From Deltaproteobacteria bacterium (GTDB lineage Bacteria > Myxococcota > Kuafuiibacteriia > Kuafuiibacteriales > Kuafuiibacteriaceae): 64,000 nt of DNA. The translations under genes and the position numbers were made by a program. The stretch is from contig JACKEN010000003.1 of the NCBI GenBank assembly GCA_020632995.1, positions 310,001-374,000 of the forward strand, in the 5' to 3' direction. The first letter of the stretch is position 1; every line of letters starts with the position of its first letter. This document shows positions 8,062 to 17,871 of this stretch, in pieces. Below the pieces are notes generated by a model. That model was not told where the DNA came from. It saw only the letters and a program-made list of their open reading frames with translations, and did not search any database.

Positions 8062-10695
8062 TCACTTCACCTGGGACAGCATGTACTCCATGGCCGCCTT
8101 GAGCTGGTCGTCGGTGCAGTCACCGCAACCACCCCGCGGCGGCATGAAGCCCACCTGGCCCTTGTAGCCCTCCAGCACGTGCTGGAAGAGGGTCGCCTCG
8201 CCCTGCGGGAGCCGCGGCCCCCACAGCGCCTTGTCGCCGAACTTGGGTGCTCCGGCCACGCCCTGGTCGTGGCAGGCGAAACACACCTTGCCGTAGGCCT
8301 TCTGGCCCTCGGAGGCGCCCTCCGCCACCGGAGCAGTATCGGAGCGCCACGTCTTCAGGTAGCCGATGATCTCCCGCGCCTGGGCCTCGCTGACCCCCTG
8401 CTTGGGCATCTTCACCCCGTAGCGCTCGATCATCGCCTTGATGTAGGGCTCCTCGTACTTAGCCTCCGGGTTGACGATCCACGACGCGATCCACGCCTCG
8501 TCGCGCCGTACGACCACGTCGGTGAGGTCCGGCCCGCCGAGCTCGCGTCCCTTCTGGTGGCAGCCCGCGCAGCCGAACTGGGCGAAGGCGGCCTCGCCCG
8601 CGGTCATGCCCTCTTCCTTTTGCTGCACCGCCCAGGACGCGAGTCGCGCGGCCGCGGCCTGCTCCAGTTGGTAACCTGACTTGCGCTTCTTCTCGAAGGC
8701 CGCGTTCGGCTTCACCGACAGGAGGGCGAAGCGACGCGCGTCGGTGGTGCGGTCCACCTGCGCCACGCGCACCGGGAAGAAGCCGCCCTGGGTGGCGGTG
8801 AACTCCACCGTGGCGGCGCGGCCGGGCGGGAAGATGCCCAACGCACCGTAGCCACCCACCGACAGCTCCACCGTCTGCCCGGCGTCATCCAACAGGTTGG
8901 TGACGTGCAGGCTCACCACGTCGCCCTGATCTGCGTCCACTCGAGCCGGCGTGAGGCCCTTCTCGGACAGCGTCGCGAAGACGTCGACCCGGCCGGCCTT
9001 CCTCTCCATCCGCTCCTCTCCCGCCTTCGTGGCGAAGGGGGCGGGCGACATCGTCGCGGAGTTCGTCCCCACCGGGTAGGTCTCGAGCGGCGCCAGGGTG
9101 TTGGCGTCGATGCACACCGTGTAGTGCGGCTCGCCCATGGGCAGCGGCATGTCGTAGAGCAGCTGCATCTTCTGCCCGCTCACGTCCACCAGCTGGTGGT
9201 TCTGCGGGTGCAGCGGGCCCACCGAGGCGAAGCGATCGATCGCCAGCTTGTTCAGCGCGATGACGTACTTGCCCCGCGGATCCTGCGAGTCGCCTTGCAT
9301 GGAGACCAGGTGGCCGATGTTGTAGTGCACCGACTGTTTGTCGATGACCTTCAGCTCCTTGAAGTTCCAGCGCACCACCATCGAGTCGATGTACACCGAG
9401 GTGTAGGCCACCCCGTCCTCGTTCGAGAACTGGGTGTGCAGCGGGCCGAGGCCCAGCTGGACCTGCCCGTGCAGCGCCTTCTTGTGGTCGAGGATCGGGA
9501 TGCCGTAGGGGTCCTTGTCCATGAAGTCCTTGGCCTCGATCAGGGCCTTGATCTTCTGGATGTCGAAGACCTGGGCGTGGGTGTCGAGCTTGCCGGCCAC
9601 GACGATGTAGCGGCCGTCCGGGGACACGTCGACGCCGTGGGGCGACTTGGCCTCGGGGATCAGGTAGAGCAAGCCCTCCTTCACCGACAGCTCCAGCGGG
9701 ATGGTCCAGTGGCCGTTGATCTTGGTCGCCTTGCCGGCCGCCACCACCGCCTCCGCCTTCTTCCAGTCGATGACGTGGAGGAAGTCGGTGTCCCGCGCCG
9801 AGCAGCCCGCCTCGTAGGGCGGACGGCCCTGCTCGATGCCGCCCACGTAGCGCTCCGAGCACAGGGAGTTGGTGAAGGAGAAGCCGAAGCTCTCACCCTT
9901 GCCGGCGTCGGAGAGGTCCTGCCAGTAGGGCGGGGCCACCACGGTGAAGGACCGCTCGGGGTCGATGCGCCCCTTGTCCCGATCGAAGCGGTGGTAGGTC
10001 ACGCCGCCGCGCCAGTGCGCGTTGAAGTTGGCCTGGTTCAGGGGCCGGTACTTGCGGTCCAGGGGCGCCGGGTACTGGGCCGCCTCCACCACGTACTCGG
10101 TGTTCGGGGTCACGAAGGCGCCGCCGTGGTCTGAGCGGAACAGCGGGTTCTGGACGATCTGCTTCGTCTCGAAGTCACGCAGGTCCATCACGAAGACCCG
10201 GGGGTTGGCCTTGTCGTTGATGAAGGCGAACTTGCCGTCGTATCGCCCGTTGGTCTCCGAGAACGACGGGTGGTGGGTGTCGCCCCAGGTGATCGTGCGA
10301 TCGTCGATGAAGCCCTGCTTCAAGACGCCCTTGGACTGCTCGTCGAAGTTGTAGCCCGCCGCGGAGTCGGGCGCCGCGGTGGGGATGTACTTCAGGATCC
10401 GCATGGACGGCACCGCATACACGATGACCGACCCCGCCTGACCGCCCGAGTTCAGGCAGACGAACTCGTCCTTCTGCTTGGCGTTGGTGTACGTGGACAC
10501 CGCCGCCACCATGTCCTGGGTGGACAGCGAGCGCGACTTGGCGATGCCCAGCAGCTCGCTCTTCACGTCGCCCGCCGGCACCGAGTCGGCGCGCACCGTC
10601 TGCTCGGTGGCCAGTTTGGTCGCGATCAGCGCGGCCACGCCCAGCATCCCCAGGCCGAGGCTGCGCGCCAGGTAGTTCTTCTTCGCGCGGCTCAT
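8062..10695 (-). CDS. nosZ: NosZ-like CuZ subunit with degenerate CuA domain and two fused cytochrome c domains
   Basis: An 877-residue protein starting at ATG 10695, which overlaps the preceding gene's stop (TGATG). The N-terminal signal sequence (to about 36) lacks a clear twin-arginine motif, as in clade II NosZ. The beta-propeller keeps all seven CuZ histidines: H141 and H142 (GDTHHPS), H190 (RSDHGG), H353 (SPHGVDVSPDG), H420 (GPLHTQF), H462 (NIGHLVS) and H524 (GEPHYTV). The cupredoxin-like region (about 569-665) has lost every CuA ligand: the CxxxC..H..M loop is replaced by FFPVRVAQVDRTTD. C-terminal hemes lie at C709AGCH713 and C805FACH809, with M763 and M851 as likely axial ligands. 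A single cytochrome fusion is known in epsilonproteobacterial NosZ; two, combined with loss of CuA, is unusual. Confidence 0.95.
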   Translation of the reverse strand: MSRAKKNYLARSLGLGMLGVAALIATKLATEQTVRADSVPAGDVKSELLGIAKSRSLSTQDMVAAVSTYTNAKQKDEFVCLNSGGQAGSVIVYAVPSMRILKYIPTAAPDSAAGYNFDEQSKGVLKQGFIDDRTITWGDTHHPSFSETNGRYDGKFAFINDKANPRVFVMDLRDFETKQIVQNPLFRSDHGGAFVTPNTEYVVEAAQYPAPLDRKYRPLNQANFNAHWRGGVTYHRFDRDKGRIDPERSFTVVAPPYWQDLSDAGKGESFGFSFTNSLCSERYVGGIEQGRPPYEAGCSARDTDFLHVIDWKKAEAVVAAGKATKINGHWTIPLELSVKEGLLYLIPEAKSPHGVDVSPDGRYIVVAGKLDTHAQVFDIQKIKALIEAKDFMDKDPYGIPILDHKKALHGQVQLGLGPLHTQFSNEDGVAYTSVYIDSMVVRWNFKELKVIDKQSVHYNIGHLVSMQGDSQDPRGKYVIALNKLAIDRFASVGPLHPQNHQLVDVSGQKMQLLYDMPLPMGEPHYTVCIDANTLAPLETYPVGTNSATMSPAPFATKAGEERMERKAGRVDVFATLSEKGLTPARVDADQGDVVSLHVTNLLDDAGQTVELSVGGYGALGIFPPGRAATVEFTATQGGFFPVRVAQVDRTTDARRFALLSVKPNAAFEKKRKSGYQLEQAAAARLASWAVQQKEEGMTAGEAAFAQFGCAGCHQKGRELGGPDLTDVVVRRDEAWIASWIVNPEAKYEEPYIKAMIERYGVKMPKQGVSEAQAREIIGYLKTWRSDTAPVAEGASEGQKAYGKVCFACHDQGVAGAPKFGDKALWGPRLPQGEATLFQHVLEGYKGQVGFMPPRGGCGDCTDDQLKAAMEYMLSQVK

Positions 10696-13025
10696 CACGG
10701 GGCCCCCTTCTCTTCCAGGATCTTCTTGGCTCGCAGACCCGCGTCCGCCGCCTTCACCTGGTACTGGAAATACTGCTCCGCCCACAGGCGCGCGTTGGGC
10801 CAGTCCTGGGCCGCCGCCGACGCCTCGATCTTGGGCTTGATGCCCGCCGCCTCGGTGAGCTGGTGCACGGCGTCTTGCACGAGCGCCGCGCTCCGCGGGT
10901 CGGACTCGTAGTCGTGCTCCTTCAGCCAGGTGACCACCCCGTCGATCACCTTCTGGGTGGCGTCGATGGTCTCCATCTTGGCCTCGTAGGCCGCCTTCTC
11001 TGCCACCAGGTCGACGGTGCCGGCCGCCGCGGTGTCCTCCGCCGTGGCCTTGTAGCCCTTCGGCTTCACCATCAGGTAGCCCATCATCTCGAGGTGCAGC
11101 GCGGAGCAGAACTCCGTGCAGTAGTATGGGAACACGCCGGGCATGTCGGCGGTGAAGGTCACCGACGCCACCTTGCCGGGCTCCCAGCTGCCGTGGACGT
11201 TGTAGGTGTCCACCGTGAAGCCGTGGGTCTGGTCCTGGGCCTGCTCGAGGTTCGTGATGTGGAAGGTCACGACGTCGCCCTCCTCGACCTCGACCGTCTC
11301 GGGGTTGATATGACTCCGGATCACGGTGGCGAACACGTGGACGCGGTTGCCCTTGCGCTCGACGTGCTCCTTGCCGGCCAGGGTGCGGTACGGCGACAGC
11401 TCCCCCGAGCGGGTGTCGGTGCCGAGGGCGTAGCGCACCACGGTCTCGAAGGTGCTCGCGGGCACCAGCACGCCGCCGAGGTCGGTGGCCTGCGGCACCG
11501 CCATGTCATAGAGCGGCACCAGCGCGTCGGCCGCCGCCTCCACCAGGATGGGGTTCAGGGGCCGGACCGGGCCGGTCGGGACGAAGCGCCCGACGGAGGC
11601 CTTGTTGAGCACCACCACGTAGCGGCCCTCGGGGGCGGCGGAGTCGGCGCCGGTGACGATCAGGCGACCGCCCGGGACCCCGAGGTCGAGGCTGGCGGTG
11701 ACCTTCTGGGCGCTGGTGTCCACCTGCACGAGGCGGCCCGGCGAGGCGAGCGAGACGAAGGCGCTGCGCGGCCCGCCGTAGAGCACGTCCACCGCGCTGC
11801 CGCCCAGGTCGATGGTGCCGGTGGTGAAGGCCGAGGGGTCCAGGGTGGGGACGCCGAAGCCGTCGGGCGCGCCGGGGGCCGCAGAGGCCAGGGCCGACAG
11901 ATCGAGCACCACCAGCTTGGTGGAGGCCTCGGAGGTCACGAGGGCCTGTGCGCCGTCGGGGGAGATCGCGATGGCGGAGGCGCCTGCCGGCAGGTCGACC
12001 TGCATCAGCGCCTTGGCCGCCACCGCGCCCTCGACGTCGAGGAACCGCTGGCCGCCCACGCGTGCCGCGTTCTTGGCCGCCTCGGAGGCCTCCTTGATGC
12101 GCACCACGTGGAGCACGGAAGGCGTCGTGGCCTCGCAACCCGCATTGCCGAGCAAGACGTCGCCTGTCTTGCAGCGACCGATGACGAAGGCCAGGTTGCG
12201 CGAGGGGCCGCGGCCGGTGGCCAGCTCGCCCTGCACATAGGGGGGCAGGCCGACGGTGAACGCGGCGAGGGCGTTCAGGTGCCCGCCGCGGTGGGCGCCG
12301 TGCCCGCGCGTGTAGGGCCAGAAGGTGAGGCCGCCGCGCAGGGCCTTGGCCAGGTCCGCGCTGTCCGGGTCCACCCACGCGCCACCCGGGAGCTCGGGGG
12401 CCTCGGTCGCCTGGAGCACGTACTCGGTCTCGCTCGTGACCACCACGTCCGCGCCCGCGGTGTGGAAGATGGGGTTGGCGACGACCTGCTTGGCCTCGAA
12501 GTCGTCCATGTGGAGCACGCCCACCCGGCCGTTGGCGGCGTCGCCCGCGAAGAGCACCGCGCCGTCCAGCTTGCCGTCGGTCTGGGAGACGGCGGGGCGG
12601 CCCACGTCGCCGAAGTTGGGCGAGATGTCCTCGCGGCTGCCGGCCCTCAGGAGGGCCTTGGACTCGTCGTCGTAGGCGAAGCCCTGCCAGGGCTCGGGCG
12701 AGAACATGCCCACGTACTTGAGGATCCGCATGGACGGAACGCCGAACACGGCCAGCCGCCCCGAGCTCCCGGTACCCAGGATCCCGATGTGGGTGTCGTA
12801 CGCGCCGGTCGGCACGTAGGTCTTGAGGGCGGCGCGGGTGCTCTCGTCGGTGAGCCCCCGGGCCTGTGCCCGCGTGAAAAGGTCACCGGACACCGACGAG
12901 GCCGTCTCGGCCTTATCGGTGGGGACCACCCGCTTCTCCTCGGAGAAGCATCCGGACAGCGCGGTGACCACCACCGCTGCCGCCAATGGAGCCCCGAAGG
13001 CCCCCGTCTTCCTGGTTCGCGTCAT
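10695..13025 (-). CDS. NosZ-like CuA subunit, lipoprotein, with degenerate CuZ propeller
   Basis: A 776-residue NosZ paralogue. The start is ATG 13025, behind a strong GGAGGGG ribosome site; an upstream ATG at 13103 would overlap the sigma54 promoter. The signal peptide ends in lipobox LSGC (C26), so it is probably membrane-anchored in the periplasm. The C-terminal cupredoxin keeps a full CuA set: H601 (QTHGF), C636, C640, H644 and M647 (CTEFCSALHLEM). The propeller aligns with its neighbour (VPSMRILKY, YVLQATE, ISPDG) but lacks the CuZ ligands: THHP has become VGRP, SPHG has become GASA, and the GPLHTQF, NIGHLV and GEPHY histidines are gone. About 110 extra C-terminal helical residues follow CuA. 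It probably acts with the next gene's product. Confidence 0.93.
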   Translation of the reverse strand: MTRTRKTGAFGAPLAAAVVVTALSGCFSEEKRVVPTDKAETASSVSGDLFTRAQARGLTDESTRAALKTYVPTGAYDTHIGILGTGSSGRLAVFGVPSMRILKYVGMFSPEPWQGFAYDDESKALLRAGSREDISPNFGDVGRPAVSQTDGKLDGAVLFAGDAANGRVGVLHMDDFEAKQVVANPIFHTAGADVVVTSETEYVLQATEAPELPGGAWVDPDSADLAKALRGGLTFWPYTRGHGAHRGGHLNALAAFTVGLPPYVQGELATGRGPSRNLAFVIGRCKTGDVLLGNAGCEATTPSVLHVVRIKEASEAAKNAARVGGQRFLDVEGAVAAKALMQVDLPAGASAIAISPDGAQALVTSEASTKLVVLDLSALASAAPGAPDGFGVPTLDPSAFTTGTIDLGGSAVDVLYGGPRSAFVSLASPGRLVQVDTSAQKVTASLDLGVPGGRLIVTGADSAAPEGRYVVVLNKASVGRFVPTGPVRPLNPILVEAAADALVPLYDMAVPQATDLGGVLVPASTFETVVRYALGTDTRSGELSPYRTLAGKEHVERKGNRVHVFATVIRSHINPETVEVEEGDVVTFHITNLEQAQDQTHGFTVDTYNVHGSWEPGKVASVTFTADMPGVFPYYCTEFCSALHLEMMGYLMVKPKGYKATAEDTAAAGTVDLVAEKAAYEAKMETIDATQKVIDGVVTWLKEHDYESDPRSAALVQDAVHQLTEAAGIKPKIEASAAAQDWPNARLWAEQYFQYQVKAADAGLRAKKILEEKGAP

Positions 13026-13098
13026 TACCCCTCCAACAGGAAACCCCAAGTCTTTGCGCATGCTTGAGAGCAGACCCGGGCCGTCGGGCAGCGGAATG

Positions 13099-13114
13099 AG
13101 CATCAGGCGTGCCA
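13099..13114 (-). promoter_or_regulatory. Sigma54-type (-24/-12) promoter of the nos operon
   Basis: On the minus strand TGGCACGCCTGATGCT matches the sigma54 consensus TGGCACG-N4-TTGCW, with the GG and GC doublets at the required spacing. It would start transcription near 13088, leaving a leader of about 63 bases before the CuA-subunit ATG at 13025. A sigma54 activator gene is divergent and adjacent. Confidence 0.75.
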
Positions 13115-13155
13115 GGCAGTCGGTGTTGCCGCGCCCTGCGACCGAATGTCGCGCC

Positions 13156-13174
13156 GGAGGTCAGATTGACCTCC
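13156..13174. promoter_or_regulatory. NorR-type enhancer site (GGT-N7-ACC palindrome)
   Basis: GGAGGTCAGATTGACCTCC is a perfect 8-bp inverted repeat with a 3-bp spacer. Its core GGTCAGATTGACC fits the GGT-N7-ACC NorR box reported for Ralstonia. It lies roughly 75 bases upstream of the predicted sigma54 start site and just before the norR-like gene, so it may serve both activation of nos and autoregulation. Only one clear copy was seen, whereas known NorR targets usually have three. Confidence 0.6.
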
Positions 13175-13200
13175 GAGCCCGTTACCGAGAAGCTCGCAGC

Positions 13201-14700
<1,500 letters not shown>

Positions 14701-14757
14701 TCGCGGCGAACCCGGCGGATGGGGCGCGAGCCCGCCGCGTGGTATGCACAGTCCCAC

Positions 14758-16071
14758 ATGCGCGCCCCCTCCGCCGTGAGCCGCTGGCTGGATCGGGCGC
14801 CGGCCCCCCTCTTCACCGCGTACGTGGTGATGGCCGCGTTCAGCACCTACTTCTGTATGTACGCGTTCCGGAAGCCGTTCGCGGTGGGGACGTTCGAGGG
14901 CGAGGTGGCGCTCCCGCTGGCGGGGGCGCTGTCCCTGAAGAGCCTCTACGTCATCGCCCAGGTGCTCGGCTACGCGGCGTCCAAGTTCCTCGGGATCAAG
15001 GTGGTGTCGGAGATGCCGGCGGGCCGGCGCGCCCTCGCGATCGTGGGGCTGGTCGGGGCGTCCGAGGTGGCGCTCCTGCTGTTCGGGGTGGTGCCGGCGC
15101 CGTGGGCGGCGGTGTGCCTGGCGCTGAACGGCCTGCCGCTCGGGATGATCTGGGGCCTGGTCTTCGGGTTCGTGGAGGGGCGCCAGACGAGCGACCTGAT
15201 GGGGGCGGGGCTGGCGTCCTCGTTCATCGTGGCCTCGGGCTTCGTGAAGACGGTGGGCAAGTGGCTCATGGAGCGCGGCGTCTCCGAGACCTGGATGCCC
15301 GCCGCCACCGGAGCGCTCTTCTTCCCGCTCCTGTTGCTCTTCGTCTTGATGCTCGCCCAGGTGCCGCCGCCGACCGCGGCGGACGAGGCCGCCCGCACCA
15401 AGCGCGCGCCGATGGACGCGACGGCGCGGCGCCGCTTCTTTCGGGCCTACGCGCCGGGGCTGGTGGCCCTGGTGGCCCTCTACGTGCTGCTCACCGCGTA
15501 CCGCGACTTCCGGGACAACTTCGCGCGGGAGATCTGGGACGCCCTCGGCTACGCCGACACCCCGACCATCCTCACCACCGCCGAGCTGCCGGTGGCGTTC
15601 GGGGCCCTGGTCGCAGTGGGCCTGGTGATGGCGGTGCGCGAGAACAGGAAGGCCCTGATGGTGGTGCACGGGCTCATGTTCGGGGCGGCCGTCCTGTTGG
15701 GCGTGAGCACCCTCCTGTTCGCCCTCGGCCTGCTCGATCCCGCGGTGTGGATGATCGCGGTGGGGCTCGGGCTCTACGTGGGCTATGTGCCCTTCAACTG
15801 CGTGCTCTTCGATCGGCTGATCGCCGCGGTGGGCTCGGTGGCCACCGCGGGCTTCCTGATCTACGTGGCGGACGCCTTCGGGTACCTGGGCAGCGTGGCC
15901 CTGTTGCTCTACCGCGATCTGGTGCAGCCGGACCTGTCCTGGCTCGACTTCTTCTTGGGGTTCTCCTACGTCACCGCGGCGATCTGCGGGGCCCTCTACC
16001 TGTTCTCAGCAGGGTATTTCTGGCAGCGAACCCAGCCTCATGTTCATGACGGTGCAAGTAGGCAATCGTAG
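14758..16071 (+). CDS. MFS-like membrane protein (DUF5690-like)
   Basis: About 437 residues from ATG 14758. It contains roughly 12 hydrophobic helices, beginning APLFTAYVVMAAFSTYFCMYAFRKPF, which resembles the DUF5690 group of predicted MFS transporters. A central cytoplasmic loop is charged (DEAARTKRAPMDATARRRFF). The substrate is unknown. It starts 57 bases after the norR-like gene on the same strand and could share its transcript, but no functional link to denitrification is evident. Confidence 0.82.
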   Translation: MRAPSAVSRWLDRAPAPLFTAYVVMAAFSTYFCMYAFRKPFAVGTFEGEVALPLAGALSLKSLYVIAQVLGYAASKFLGIKVVSEMPAGRRALAIVGLVGASEVALLLFGVVPAPWAAVCLALNGLPLGMIWGLVFGFVEGRQTSDLMGAGLASSFIVASGFVKTVGKWLMERGVSETWMPAATGALFFPLLLLFVLMLAQVPPPTAADEAARTKRAPMDATARRRFFRAYAPGLVALVALYVLLTAYRDFRDNFAREIWDALGYADTPTILTTAELPVAFGALVAVGLVMAVRENRKALMVVHGLMFGAAVLLGVSTLLFALGLLDPAVWMIAVGLGLYVGYVPFNCVLFDRLIAAVGSVATAGFLIYVADAFGYLGSVALLLYRDLVQPDLSWLDFFLGFSYVTAAICGALYLFSAGYFWQRTQPHVHDGASRQS

Positions 16072-16122
16072 GAAACTCCGGGTTGCGCAACGCTGACGTA
16101 TCGGCTCTAAGGAGCGCCGACG

Positions 16123-16584
16123 ATGCAGAGTCTCCGTGATCAGCTCCTCAAAGCCGGACTTGTGACCGAGGATCAGGTGTCCAAGGTCGAAGCTGCGGAC
16201 GCCAGCAAGGTCCGCAAGAAGCGGCGTAAGAAGCCGTCGAAGCCGGCGTCGGAGCGAGCCCCGGGGAGCCACGGCGAGCGCCGCATGCCCATGCCCCGCG
16301 TCATGGAGCTGAACGAGCCCAGCCGCCTGCAGATCTTCCAGGCGATCGAGCGCCACCGGGTGCGCGGCGAGACCCGCGGCGAGATGGAGTTCTACTTCAA
16401 GCTCCGGGACGGCCGGGTCCGTAAGATGTTCGTCTCCAAGGAGATCTCGGGCGGCCTGCAGTCCGGGCGCCTGGCCATCGTCGAGAACGGGGAGCCCGAG
16501 AAGCACATCATCGTCGGCTGCGACGCGGTGTCCCCGATCGCCGAGATCGACCCCGGCATGGTCCGCTTCTTCAACCAGTTCTAA
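16123..16584 (+). CDS. DUF2058 (YaiL-type) nucleoprotein/polynucleotide-associated protein
   Basis: A 153-residue soluble protein. It begins MQSLRDQLLKAGLVTEDQ, the standard DUF2058 opening, followed by a lysine/arginine-rich linker (KVRKKRRKKPSKPAS) and a C-terminal domain with FKLRDGRVRKMFVSKE and HIIVGCD. Family members are described as nucleic-acid associated, with no defined reaction. The length is typical. A GGAG-type ribosome site (aaggagc) precedes the ATG. A REP-like repeat follows its stop. Confidence 0.88.
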   Translation: MQSLRDQLLKAGLVTEDQVSKVEAADASKVRKKRRKKPSKPASERAPGSHGERRMPMPRVMELNEPSRLQIFQAIERHRVRGETRGEMEFYFKLRDGRVRKMFVSKEISGGLQSGRLAIVENGEPEKHIIVGCDAVSPIAEIDPGMVRFFNQF

Positions 16585-16594
16585 GCCCTAGGGG

Positions 16595-16659
16595 CCCGGG
16601 CCGGCGGAGCCGTCCCACCCTTCTCCGCGGGGCTTCGCCCCGCTGCGCGCTTCGCTTGC
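16595..16659 (+). repeat. 65-bp REP-like element, copy 2
   Basis: Second copy of the element at 3771-3835, same length and orientation, starting 8 bases after the DUF2058 gene. The hairpin arms carry compensating differences. As with REP/BIME elements elsewhere, it lies directly after a gene's stop codon and may act in transcript ends. Confidence 0.75.
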
Positions 16660-16722
16660 ACCAGGGTCCCGGGCTGGCGGCGGATTGACCCGCTGCGTCG
16701 AGGCCCGCAGCCTGACCCGGCC

Positions 16723-17871
16723 TTGAGCGCCCCCCACGTCCTCCTCACTGGTGCGACCGGCTTCATGGGCCGGGAGGTCCTGGTGCGCCTCCTCGAGCAG
16801 GGCCGCCAGGTCCTGGTCACCACCCGGGCCCGCCCCGGCGAGTCCGAGGACGCCGGCCGCGCGCGCCTGTTGGACGTGGTGGCCCGCACCGCCCCCGGGG
16901 TCGACACCACCGGCCTCACCGTCGCCTTCGCCGACGTCACCGAGCCCCGCCTGGGCCTGTCGCCCCGCGGGGCGGCCTGGCTGAGCGCGGCGCCCGCGCT
17001 CCAGGTGGTGCACGGGGCGGCCGAGGTGCGCTTCGACCTCCCGCTCGACGTGATGCGCTTCCAGAACGTGCAGGGCACGTTGCACGTGCTCGAGCTGGCG
17101 CGAGAGCTCGCAGCGCAAGGCCGGTTGCTGCGCCTCGACCACGTCTCCACCTGCTACGTGGCCGGGGATCGCGAGGGGCAGGTGCTCGAGTCCGACGTCG
17201 ACGTCGGGCAGCGCCCCCGCAACGCCTACGAGCAGACCAAGCTCGAGGCGGAGGTCGAGGTCGACCGGGCTCGGCAAGCGGGCCTGCCCATCGCGGTGCA
17301 CCGGCCCTCGATCATCGTGGGCGACTCCCGCACCGGGCGCGCGGCGAGCTTCAAGGTGCTCTACTGGCCGATGAAGGTCTACGCTCGGGGGCGCTTCCGC
17401 ACCGTCTTCGGGCGCCCCGGGTGCCCGGTGGACGTGGTCCCGGTGGACTACGTGGCCGACGCGGTGGTGCACCTCATGGGGGTGCCGGAGGCGGTGGGGC
17501 GCACGTTCCACCTCGCGGCGGGGCCGGAGGGGCAGTCCACCATCGAGGCGCTCGCGGCCCAGGCGCAAGACATCTTTCAACGCCGCCCGGTGCGCTACGT
17601 CGACCCCGACTTCTACCTGAGGTGGCTGCGCCCGATCGTGCGTCCGATCCTGCGCCTGTTGCGGCCCGACGTAGCGGAGCGGGGCGGCGTGTACCTGCCG
17701 TACCTGCGCAGCAACCCGAGCTTCGACACCACCGAGGCGAGGCGGCTGCTCGCCCCGGTGGGGCTCGAGGCGCCGCGGGTGACCGACTACTTCGGGCGGA
17801 TCATGCGCTTCGCGCTCGAGACCGACTTCGGTCGGCGCGCGCTCCCCGCCTACTCGTCGTCGGACAGGTAG
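16723..17871 (+). CDS. Extended SDR (thioester-reductase/epimerase-like NAD(P) oxidoreductase)
   Basis: A 382-residue protein with a TTG start at 16723. A Rossmann motif GATGFMG lies at residues 9-15 and the catalytic YxxxK in AYEQTK near residue 170, with a conserved HVSTCYVAG strand before it. The overall pattern (LLTGATGFMGREVL, HGAAEVRF, RPSIIVGDS) resembles the NAD-binding-4 / male-sterility group that reduces acyl thioesters, but simple sugar epimerases are also related. The substrate is unknown. Its 3' end overlaps the convergent Pro-rich gene by about 20 bases. Confidence 0.85.
   Translation: MSAPHVLLTGATGFMGREVLVRLLEQGRQVLVTTRARPGESEDAGRARLLDVVARTAPGVDTTGLTVAFADVTEPRLGLSPRGAAWLSAAPALQVVHGAAEVRFDLPLDVMRFQNVQGTLHVLELARELAAQGRLLRLDHVSTCYVAGDREGQVLESDVDVGQRPRNAYEQTKLEAEVEVDRARQAGLPIAVHRPSIIVGDSRTGRAASFKVLYWPMKVYARGRFRTVFGRPGCPVDVVPVDYVADAVVHLMGVPEAVGRTFHLAAGPEGQSTIEALAAQAQDIFQRRPVRYVDPDFYLRWLRPIVRPILRLLRPDVAERGGVYLPYLRSNPSFDTTEARRLLAPVGLEAPRVTDYFGRIMRFALETDFGRRALPAYSSSDR

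Noticed and set aside
10863..13067. 734-residue plus-strand ORF
   Set aside because: Antisense shadow of the CuA-type nosZ gene, composed mainly of His, Gly, Arg and Val.
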